From the NCBI RefSeq assembly GCF_000735695.2, contig NZ_JASZ02000021.1:1-44721 (forward strand): a DNA stretch of 44,721 nucleotides, given 5' to 3'. Made by a program: the position numbers and the translations under genes. A model generated the notes under the pieces. It was not told the origin of the DNA. It did not search any database and saw only the letters and a list, made by a program, of their open reading frames with translations. The stretch is from Kaistella haifensis DSM 19056 (GTDB lineage Bacteria; Bacteroidota; Bacteroidia; Flavobacteriales; Weeksellaceae). This document shows, piece by piece, positions 1-6,729 of the stretch; position 1 is the stretch's first letter, and each line of letters begins with the position of its first letter.

Positions 1-213
1 TTCACTGTAATTTAATTGATTAGTAACCAACAAGTTACGGAAAATAAACAACATAAACAACTGACAATCAGTTTTTTATAAGATTATTTTATAAAATAAA
101 CGCCGTACGAATTTTTCTAATTTAATTTTTAAACAGGCTCTTAATATTTATCAAGATAAGCTAGCAGTAAAGACAAAGATTTTTATTATTTTTGCTAAAT
201 ATTGCGATTAAAT
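1..213. other. Upstream region of pdhA
   Basis: No coding region is visible. The stretch is very AT-rich. A short hairpin at 59-73 (AACTGA / TCAGTT, 3-nt loop) followed by a T run to 77 could terminate a plus-strand gene lying before the window. A TAnnTTTG promoter element is at 187-194. I see nothing else supportable. Confidence 0.5.
187..194 (+). promoter_or_regulatory. Bacteroidota -7 promoter element for pdhA
   Basis: TATTTTTG matches the Bacteroidota -7 consensus TAnnTTTG and ends 19 nt before the chosen pdhA ATG at 214. No clear -33 TTG is seen at the expected distance, so the call rests on the -7 box and its position. Confidence 0.45.
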
Positions 214-1218
214 ATGAAAGAATTTTCAAAAGATGTGTACCTTAAATGGTATGAAGAAATGACGATGTGGAGAAGGTTTGAAGACAAATGCCGATCTCTT
301 TACCTCAAACAGAAAATCCGTGGGTTTTTGCATTTGTACAACGGGCAGGAAGCAATTCCCGCTGGTTTTGCACATGCAATGGATCTTACAAAAGACAGCA
401 TGATTACCGCTTACCGATGCCACATCCATCCTATGGCGATGGGGGTTGATCCGAAAAGGATTATGGCGGAGATTTGCGGTAAAGCTACGGGAACTTCAGG
501 TGGAATGGGTGGTTCAATGCACATTTTCAGCAAAGAAAAAAGATTCTATGGTGGCCACGGTATTGTTGGCGGTCAAATTCCTTTGGGAGCAGGAATCGCT
601 TTTGCTGATAAATATTTCGAAACTGGTGGCGTGAATATCTGTTTCTTCGGTGATGGGGCAGCAAGACAAGGTTCTCTTCATGAAACCTTCAACATGGCGA
701 TGAACTGGAAACTTCCTGTAGTTTTCGTTGTAGAAAACAATCAATATGCGATGGGAACTTCTGTAAAAAGAACTGCTAACCACGAAGATATCTACAAATT
801 AGGACTTGGTTACGAAATGCCATGTTTTCCTGTAGATGCGATGGATCCTGAAAAAGTAGCTGAAGCGGCATACGAAGCCATCGAAAGAGCAAGAAGAGGA
901 GACGGACCAACTTTTATCGAGGCAAGAACTTACCGATACAGAGGTCACTCGATGTCAGATGCGGAACCTTACAGAACTAAAGACGAGGTAGCTGAGCATA
1001 AAAAGGATGATCCTATCGAAATCGTGAAGAAAAAAATTCTGGACAATAATTGGGCGACCGAAGATGAGTTAAGTGCTCTTGACGAAAAATCAAAAGAATT
1101 CGTTGAAGAATGTGTAGAATTTATGGAACAATCTCCTTATCCAACTGCAGATAAATTGTACGCATACGTTTACGCGCAAGAAGATTATCCATTCCTTAAT
1201 AAATTAGAAAATAATTAA
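214..1218 (+). CDS. pdhA: Pyruvate dehydrogenase E1 component subunit alpha
   Basis: This is the thiamine-diphosphate E1 alpha subunit of the pyruvate dehydrogenase complex, which decarboxylates pyruvate and passes the acetyl group to lipoyl-E2. The 334-residue protein has the family's usual length. The ThDP/Mg motif is visible as GDGAARQGS through NMAMNWKLPVVFVVENNQ (about residues 144-175). The phosphorylation-loop-like region YRYRGHSMSDAEPYR lies near residue 243. An in-frame TTG at 202 lies just upstream, but the ATG at 214 (MKEFSKD) is preferred because it gives the usual N-terminus and sits just after a promoter box. E2 follows after 67 nt, so the two are probably co-transcribed. No E1 beta (pdhB) gene is in the window; in flavobacteria it commonly lies elsewhere. 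Confidence 0.95.
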   Translation: MKEFSKDVYLKWYEEMTMWRRFEDKCRSLYLKQKIRGFLHLYNGQEAIPAGFAHAMDLTKDSMITAYRCHIHPMAMGVDPKRIMAEICGKATGTSGGMGGSMHIFSKEKRFYGGHGIVGGQIPLGAGIAFADKYFETGGVNICFFGDGAARQGSLHETFNMAMNWKLPVVFVVENNQYAMGTSVKRTANHEDIYKLGLGYEMPCFPVDAMDPEKVAEAAYEAIERARRGDGPTFIEARTYRYRGHSMSDAEPYRTKDEVAEHKKDDPIEIVKKKILDNNWATEDELSALDEKSKEFVEECVEFMEQSPYPTADKLYAYVYAQEDYPFLNKLENN

Positions 1219-1285
1219 TCATTTATTTTGAAAACGAAAACAGACTTTCTCGCAATCGTTTTTAAATTTTAAATAAGAAAAATAT

Positions 1286-2911
1286 ATGGCTGAAGTAATT
1301 ACAATGCCGCGTCTTTCCGATACAATGACGGATGGTAAAGTGGCTAAATGGCACAAAAAAGTTGGTGATCCAGTAAAAGAAGGAGATATTTTGGCTGAAA
1401 TTGAAACCGATAAAGCCGTTCAGGATTTCGAATCGGAATTCAACGGAACACTTCTATACATCGGCACCGAAGAGGGTGGATCTTCTCCCGTTGATGCGGT
1501 CTTGGCTATTATCGGTGAGGCAGGTGAAGATATTTCAGATTTAAAAGGTGGAAATGAAGCTGCAGGAATTCCCGAAGAAAATAAAACTGAAGATAATATT
1601 ACTGCTGTGAAAACTACAAAACCTGTGGAAAAAGAAGAAGCGCAAACTGCTGCTAAAGTTCCTGCAGGTGTTGAAATTATTACCATGCCTCGTCTTTCGG
1701 ATACAATGACTGAAGGAAAAGTAGCGAAATGGCATAAAAAAGTAGGAGATTCCGTTAAAGAAGGCGATATTTTAGCAGAAATAGAAACAGATAAAGCTGT
1801 TCAAGATTTCGAATCAGAATTCAACGGAAATCTTTTATATATCGGTACCGAAGAAGGGGGGGCAAGCCCTGTAGATGAGGTTTTAGCTATTATTGGTCCA
1901 GCAGGAACTGATGTTTCCGGAATTCTTTCCGGAGGTGGAAAAAAATCCGAATCTCAACCAGTTGCTGAAGAGAAAGTAGAAAAATTGACGGAGTCACAAA
2001 CTGCGCCGGTTGCAAGTTCATCAAATGAAAGAATTGCAATTTCTCCTTTAGCCAAGAAAATTGCGGAGGAAAAAGGCATCGATGTTCATGCTTTGAAAGG
2101 AACGGGTGAAAACGGAAGAATTGTTAAAAAAGATGTTGAAGGTTTCAGCCCTGCTGCAACTTCTTCAAATCAACCGAAACCGGCTCAAGCCGAGGCAAAA
2201 CAAGCTCCGCAAGTAATGAATTTTGTTCAAGGAGAAGATTCTGAAACTCCAAATTCTCAGGTGAGAAACATCATCGCAAAAAGACTTTCTGAAAGTAAAT
2301 TCACTGCGCCACATTATTATCTGATTGTAGAAATCAACATGGATAAAGCAATTGAGGCCAGAAAAGAAATTAATTCCCTACCGGATACCAAAATTTCATT
2401 TAACGATATGGTGATTAAAGCTACCGCAATGGCATTAAGAAAACATCCACAAGTGAATTCTACATGGCATGCTGATAAAATTGTTCACCACGGTAATATC
2501 AATATTGGTGTGGCAGTAGCAATTCCAGATGGTTTGGTGGTTCCTGTTTTGAAAAATGCAGATCAAATGAACTACAATCAGATTTCCGCTGCGGTAAAAG
2601 ACTTGGCAGGTAGAGCGAAGTCTAAAGGTTTGAAAGCCAATGAAATGGAAGGTTCTACTTTCTCTATTTCCAACCTTGGAATGTTTGGTATCGAAACCTT
2701 TACTTCAATTATCAATCAACCGAATTCCGCGATTCTTTCCGTAGGTGCAATTATAGAAAAACCTATCGTGAAAGATGGTCAAATCGTTGTTGGAAACACC
2801 ATGAAACTTTCATTGGCATGTGACCACAGAGTAGTCGATGGCGCTACGGGAGCAGAATTTTTGCAAACTTTGAGAACTTATTTGGAGCAACCTTTGACTC
2901 TATTGCTCTAG
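1286..2911 (+). CDS. Pyruvate dehydrogenase E2, dihydrolipoamide acetyltransferase (two lipoyl domains)
   Basis: E2 forms the core of the complex and transfers acetyl from lipoyl-lysine to CoA. The 541 residues contain lipoyl domain 1 (about 2-85, lipoylated K43 in ETDKA), lipoyl domain 2 (about 129-212, K170 in ETDKA), a peripheral-subunit-binding domain (about 250-288, ISPLAKKIAEEKGID), and the catalytic domain (about 315-541) with the active-site motif DHRVVDG (H514, D518). Linkers rich in Ala, Pro, Glu and Lys separate the domains. The two lipoyl domains are nearly identical in protein but differ at many synonymous sites, so the duplication is old and the protein sequence constrained. The gene lies directly downstream of pdhA and ends before a strong terminator. 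A 2-oxoglutarate E2 is unlikely because of the pdhA neighbour and the double lipoyl domain. Confidence 0.95.
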   Translation: MAEVITMPRLSDTMTDGKVAKWHKKVGDPVKEGDILAEIETDKAVQDFESEFNGTLLYIGTEEGGSSPVDAVLAIIGEAGEDISDLKGGNEAAGIPEENKTEDNITAVKTTKPVEKEEAQTAAKVPAGVEIITMPRLSDTMTEGKVAKWHKKVGDSVKEGDILAEIETDKAVQDFESEFNGNLLYIGTEEGGASPVDEVLAIIGPAGTDVSGILSGGGKKSESQPVAEEKVEKLTESQTAPVASSSNERIAISPLAKKIAEEKGIDVHALKGTGENGRIVKKDVEGFSPAATSSNQPKPAQAEAKQAPQVMNFVQGEDSETPNSQVRNIIAKRLSESKFTAPHYYLIVEINMDKAIEARKEINSLPDTKISFNDMVIKATAMALRKHPQVNSTWHADKIVHHGNINIGVAVAIPDGLVVPVLKNADQMNYNQISAAVKDLAGRAKSKGLKANEMEGSTFSISNLGMFGIETFTSIINQPNSAILSVGAIIEKPIVKDGQIVVGNTMKLSLACDHRVVDGATGAEFLQTLRTYLEQPLTLLL

Positions 2912-2930
2912 TTTTCATAAAACATATTTC

Positions 2931-2967
2931 AAAATCCTTTCAAAATATTTTTGGAAGGATTTTTTTC
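2931..2967 (+). terminator. Intrinsic terminator after the pdhA-E2 unit
   Basis: AAAATCCTT (2931-2939) pairs with AAGGATTTT (2955-2963), followed by a T-rich tract. It lies 20 nt after the E2 stop and overlaps an in-frame extension upstream of the next gene. This argues that the next gene starts at the ATG at 3005. Confidence 0.8.
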
Positions 2968-3004
2968 TTTAAATATTACAATCATTTTCACTATTTTTGA
3001 AGTT

Positions 3005-3673
3005 ATGATAAGAGCAAAAAATATTCATAAATCATACGGAGATTTAGAGGTTTTGAAAGGAGTCGATATTCATATCTTGGAGGGAGAGGTTGTTTCTATC
3101 GTTGGAGAATCCGGCGCCGGAAAATCTACACTTCTGCAGATTCTTGGAACGCTCGATACTCCCACGGATCCTAAAAATTTCGATACAGAAATCGCTTTGG
3201 CAGGGAAGTCCTTTATTAATATGAATGACCGGCAACTTTCTAAATTTCGCAATGAAAATATTGGTTTTGTCTTTCAATTTCATCAACTTCTACCGGAATT
3301 TACGGCTTTAGAAAACGTATTGCTACCGACCAGAATTTCCGGGAAAAATGAAAAAGAGTCTTTGGAAAAAGCATACTCACTGTTTGAAGATTTGAATATC
3401 GCGCACCGACTTCATCATAAACCCAACGAAATGTCGGGTGGTGAAGCGCAAAGAGCCGCGGTTGCAAGAGCATTAATCAATTCACCGAAGATTATTTTTG
3501 CAGACGAACCCACAGGAAATTTAGATTCCAAAAATGCAGACGATTTGCACCAACTTTTTTTTGATCTTCGTGATAAGTACAACCAAACATTTGTTATCGT
3601 AACGCACAATGCGGGTTTAGCGGCCATTACAGATCGAAAATTTGTCATGAAAGATGGTCAAATCATTTCTTAA
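3005..3673 (+). CDS. lolD: ABC transporter ATP-binding protein, LolD-type
   Basis: This 222-residue ATPase carries every ABC nucleotide-binding motif: Walker A GESGAGKST (about 38-46), Q-loop FVFQFHQLLPEFTALEN, signature MSGGEAQRAAVARAL, Walker B IIFADEPTGNLDS and H-loop VTHN. The FQFHQLLPEFTALENV stretch is typical of LolD, the cytoplasmic ATPase that powers release of lipoproteins to LolA through LolCE. The frame extends upstream to 2951, but that extension lies inside the terminator hairpin of the preceding gene, so ATG 3005 (MIRAKNIHKSYG) is chosen. No LolC/E membrane partner is adjacent, so a related MacB/FtsE-type role cannot be excluded. Confidence 0.85.
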   Translation: MIRAKNIHKSYGDLEVLKGVDIHILEGEVVSIVGESGAGKSTLLQILGTLDTPTDPKNFDTEIALAGKSFINMNDRQLSKFRNENIGFVFQFHQLLPEFTALENVLLPTRISGKNEKESLEKAYSLFEDLNIAHRLHHKPNEMSGGEAQRAAVARALINSPKIIFADEPTGNLDSKNADDLHQLFFDLRDKYNQTFVIVTHNAGLAAITDRKFVMKDGQIIS

Positions 3674-3677
3674 TTGT

Positions 3678-3706
3678 AATTGGAATTCCCATTCCTAATT
3701 TTTTTT
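3678..3706 (+). terminator. Intrinsic terminator after lolD
   Basis: The stem is AATT + GGAAT (3678-3686) against ATTCC + AATT (3691-3700, one bulged T), with loop TCCC, followed by TTTTTT at 3701-3706. It lies just after the lolD stop and before radC. Confidence 0.6.
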
Positions 3707-3751
3707 AGTAACTTTAAAAGATTGAATATTCAGCATTAAATAACCTTCACC

Positions 3752-4429
3752 ATGTCCATAAAGTTTCTAGCTGAAGACGACCGACCACGGGAAAAATTTT
3801 TACTGAAAGGTAAAAATTCTCTTTCTGATGCAGAATTGCTGGCAATCATTATGGGAAGTGGAAATCGGGAAGATTCCGCAGTGGATTTAAGTAGAAAAAT
3901 TCTGAATTCTGTAGCAAATAATTGGCATAATTTATCCTTACTTTCGATTTCGGATTTGATGAAATTTAAAGGAATAGGCGAGGCGAAAGCAATTTCGATA
4001 GCCACTGCACTAGAAATTGGCCGAAGAAGAGCTTCACAAGAAGTTCCAGAAAGAGTGAAAATCAGCGACAGCAAAGATTTTTATTCGGTTTTACATCCGT
4101 ATTTATCAGATTTGCAAACGGAGGAATTTTGGGTAGTTTTTCTAAACCAAAACAATAAAGTTTTAGGAAAATCGAGACTTTTTTCTGGAGGAATTAACCA
4201 ATCGGTTGTTGATATCCGGATTTTGTTTAAGACTGCATTGGAATGTTTCGCCACCGCAATTGGCATTGCCCACAATCACCCTTCCGGAAATCTGAAGCCC
4301 AGCCAAGAGGATTTGCGAATTACCAAACAAATCAGCGATGCGGGAAAATTACTAAATATTCAACTGTTGGATCATTTAATTATTTCACAAAATTCTTATT
4401 TCAGTTTTGCTGATGAAAATTTGTTATGA
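3752..4429 (+). CDS. radC: RadC-family (UPF0758) JAB/MPN-domain protein
   Basis: The 225-residue protein has a helix-hairpin-helix-like N-terminal part (about 20-95, with FKGIGEAKAISIATALEIGRR) and a C-terminal JAB1/MPN metalloprotease-like domain (about 100-225). The JAMM-type zinc ligands are in HNHPSGNLKPSQED (H174, H176, D187). The family is called a DNA repair protein, but the original RadC assignment is disputed and the biochemical activity is not established. The next gene starts in the overlap ATGA at 4426-4429, so the two are translationally coupled. Confidence 0.9.
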   Translation: MSIKFLAEDDRPREKFLLKGKNSLSDAELLAIIMGSGNREDSAVDLSRKILNSVANNWHNLSLLSISDLMKFKGIGEAKAISIATALEIGRRRASQEVPERVKISDSKDFYSVLHPYLSDLQTEEFWVVFLNQNNKVLGKSRLFSGGINQSVVDIRILFKTALECFATAIGIAHNHPSGNLKPSQEDLRITKQISDAGKLLNIQLLDHLIISQNSYFSFADENLL

Positions 4430-5322
4430 TAAGACGATTAAAGTACCAAGAAATAGATTTTGGTAAATATGAAGAATGCCTGTTGCGATCGGAACAATAT
4501 AAATATTCGGCAGAAAAACAGTATTTGGATATTACCTCACAAAAAAAATGGGAACTTCTCGTTTATAAAGACTACGAGGCCTTAATGCCGGTTCCTTACA
4601 TCCGAAAAATGGGCATCAAGATTGTAGTAAATCCTAAACTTTGTCAGCAACTTGGTGTTTTTTCAGAATCGGATTCAGTCGAAATTAATGATTTGTTTTT
4701 AAAATATTTTGAGAAAAAATATCGGATTTGGTATTATGCTTTTAATGATAAAAACGGTTTTTCGAAGCATTTAAACCAAAGAAAAAATTTCCTTATTTTT
4801 CCTAATCAATATGAGAACGTTCAAAAAAAATATTCTCCGAAAAGAAAACGAAAACTACGATTGGATCCAGAAGTTTTGGAGGAATCTCAGCTTTCAGGTG
4901 ATGTTCATTTTGATGAAGCCAAACACTTTATCGAAAAGAATATGATGGGAGCAAATAAAAAAAGTGATTTGGCTGATTTTATAAGGATTTTTGAAGCATT
5001 TTTTCATGAAAATACACTTCAGCTTTATGCATTTTACTATCAAAAAAAGATGATTAATTTGATTGCACTGCATGTAAGTTCGCAGTCGGTGACGCTTTTG
5101 GGAACATTTAATGATAAAAACTTCGTGAAATTGAGCGGAGCTTCGGTGCTCATAGATCACGCAATAAAAAATCATATTGAAACTAAAATTTTCGATTTTG
5201 AAGGGAGCGAAATTCCTTCTGTAGAAGAGTTTTTTCGTGGTTTTCGGCCGGAATTAAGGCCTTATTCAGCCATTCAAAATTCAAAGAAAAAGTTGGTGAA
5301 AAAAATATTGTTTTTAAGTTGA
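4426..5322 (+). CDS. Uncharacterised protein, FemAB/GNAT-fold-like
   Basis: I do not recognise a characterised family for this 298-residue protein. It has no signal peptide or membrane segment. The C-terminal part (about 195-285) resembles FemAB/GNAT acyltransferases: LYAFYYQKKMINLIAL, then KLSGASVLIDHAIKN and FDFEGSEIPSVEEFFRGF, which is the usual order of cofactor-side strand, helix and 'F-D-x-E-G' strand in such folds. A basic patch, KKYSPKRKRKLRL, lies near residue 137. It overlaps radC by 4 nt. It may be a peptide- or amino-sugar-directed acyltransferase, but the substrate cannot be read from the sequence. The gene is somewhat more AT-rich than its neighbours. Confidence 0.75.
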   Translation: MIRRLKYQEIDFGKYEECLLRSEQYKYSAEKQYLDITSQKKWELLVYKDYEALMPVPYIRKMGIKIVVNPKLCQQLGVFSESDSVEINDLFLKYFEKKYRIWYYAFNDKNGFSKHLNQRKNFLIFPNQYENVQKKYSPKRKRKLRLDPEVLEESQLSGDVHFDEAKHFIEKNMMGANKKSDLADFIRIFEAFFHENTLQLYAFYYQKKMINLIALHVSSQSVTLLGTFNDKNFVKLSGASVLIDHAIKNHIETKIFDFEGSEIPSVEEFFRGFRPELRPYSAIQNSKKKLVKKILFLS

Positions 5323-5417
5323 ACTTATTTTTAAATAAATTTATTTTCCCATTCATATTTGTTTTTAACCAAAAAAAATCGTTAAAAAGTAATTTTTCTA
5401 GAATAGCTAAAAAGTCG

Positions 5418-5425
5418 TAATTTTG
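5418..5425 (+). promoter_or_regulatory. -7 promoter element TAATTTTG
   Basis: TAATTTTG fits TAnnTTTG and ends 17 nt before the ATG at 5443. No convincing -33 box is seen. It probably drives the 5443-5952 gene and perhaps ppa. Confidence 0.45.
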
Positions 5426-5442
5426 CACTCTTATTATTGTTT

Positions 5443-5952
5443 ATGATCGATTCGCCTTATTTTCCGTATGCTTTTGCTCTGTTGGTAGCATTGCCATTTG
5501 TGGTCTTCATCAGGCAGTTTGTTTTTAGCTATATTAAACTCAAAAATCAGGAAATAAAATTATTAACAATTAAAGGCAATTCCGAACAGCGGGTTCATGC
5601 TTACGAGCGGCTCACCCTTTTTTTAGAGAGGTTAAAACCCTCGAATTTAGTCACAAAATTTGATAAAAATCTTGCTCCTCACGAATTTGTTTTTCTAATT
5701 GAAAAGACGATTAATGACGAATTTGATTATAATGCATCACAACAGCTTTATATCACCGCTAAAACTTGGAAAAATGTAGTCAATTGCAAAAATAACATGT
5801 TGCATTTGCTTCATAAAACCTATGAAAATCTAGGCAACAATTTATCTTTGGACGATTATAAAACAATTTTTTTGATGAATTATATGAATGAAGAAGATTT
5901 CATCGCGAATTGTTTAGAAGAATTAAGAAAAGAAAATTTAATAGTAAATTAA
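5443..5952 (+). CDS. Hypothetical membrane-anchored protein
   Basis: This 169-residue protein has one N-terminal transmembrane segment (about residues 7-27, FAFALLVALPFVVFI-like) followed by a charged cytoplasmic-type domain of about 140 residues with helices and no Cys clusters. I recognise it as a small conserved flavobacterial protein found beside the inorganic pyrophosphatase gene but know no function for it. An in-frame TTG lies at 5437; the ATG at 5443 is preferred. ppa begins 9 nt after the stop, so the two are probably one transcript. Confidence 0.75.
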   Translation: MIDSPYFPYAFALLVALPFVVFIRQFVFSYIKLKNQEIKLLTIKGNSEQRVHAYERLTLFLERLKPSNLVTKFDKNLAPHEFVFLIEKTINDEFDYNASQQLYITAKTWKNVVNCKNNMLHLLHKTYENLGNNLSLDDYKTIFLMNYMNEEDFIANCLEELRKENLIVN

Positions 5953-5961
5953 TATAAATAA

Positions 5962-6573
5962 ATGATACCAAATTTTAAAGCACATCCTTGGCATGGGATT
6001 TCTGCAGGTGCAGAAGCGCCAGATGTTGTGAACGTTTTTGTAGAAATCGTTCCTTCCGATACCATCAAATACGAAATCGATAAACAAAGTGGTTACCTTA
6101 AAGTTGACCGTCCGCAACAGTTTTCCAATATTATTCCAGCTTTGTACGGATTTATTCCAAGAACGTATTGCCACGATGAAGTGCTGAAATTGGCCATCGA
6201 AAGTGGTGCAACAGATGTTACTGTTGGAGATTTAGATCCACTTGATATTTGTGTGCTAAGTTCGCACAATATTCACGCAGGAGGAATGTTGATGGAGGCA
6301 ATTCCAATCGGAGGTTTCAAAATGATTGATAAAGGAGAAGCAGATGATAAAATCGTTGCGGTGATGAAGGGTGATCACGCTTTTGGGCATTTCCGCGATG
6401 TTACAGAATTACCACAAGCTGAAATCAAGAGATTGATGCACTACTTCTTGACCTACAAAAATCTTCCGGATGAGCCGGCAAAATGTAGAATCGAGGAAGT
6501 TTACGGAGCTGAACATGCTAAAAAAGTGATCAAAGCTTCTCAAAAAGATTATGCAAGTAAATTTGGAGGTTAA
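5962..6573 (+). CDS. ppa: Soluble inorganic pyrophosphatase, family I
   Basis: It hydrolyses pyrophosphate to two phosphates in the cytoplasm and so pulls biosynthetic reactions forward. The 203 residues include the family I signature D90-L-D92-P-L-D95, which binds metal, plus YGFIPRTYC and the KGEADDKIVAV and HAFGHF regions. The length fits bacterial family I enzymes, slightly long at the C-terminus. A strong terminator follows, and then the gene for a membrane pyrophosphatase, so this locus carries both a soluble and an energy-conserving pyrophosphatase. Confidence 0.93.
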   Translation: MIPNFKAHPWHGISAGAEAPDVVNVFVEIVPSDTIKYEIDKQSGYLKVDRPQQFSNIIPALYGFIPRTYCHDEVLKLAIESGATDVTVGDLDPLDICVLSSHNIHAGGMLMEAIPIGGFKMIDKGEADDKIVAVMKGDHAFGHFRDVTELPQAEIKRLMHYFLTYKNLPDEPAKCRIEEVYGAEHAKKVIKASQKDYASKFGG

Positions 6574-6597
6574 TCCAAAATACTTCTCAGTTATAGT

Positions 6598-6627
6598 AAA
6601 AACAGGTGTTCGCATCTGTTTTTTTTT
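6598..6627 (+). terminator. Intrinsic terminator after ppa
   Basis: AAAAACAGGTG (6598-6608) pairs with CATCTGTTTTT (6613-6623) around a TTCG tetraloop, followed by further T residues. This is a classic strong terminator. Confidence 0.9.
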
Positions 6628-6729
6628 GTTGATTTTCATCATGAAAAAAAATTACAAGTAATTGAAAATAAATGTGTACTTTAGATTTAAGGTTTTATTT
6701 AACAGTTTGTTAACATTAAAAAATAATCT

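Noticed and set aside
226-429. Antisense and overlapping reading frames across the large genes (for example 226-429, 3736-4074, 18191-18535, 37952-38332)
   Set aside because: They lie opposite or inside well-supported genes and have no recognisable motifs, promoters or signal sequences.
1286-1934. Recent repeat in the E2 lipoyl domains
   Set aside because: The proteins are nearly identical, but many synonymous differences show the duplication is old and normal for E2.
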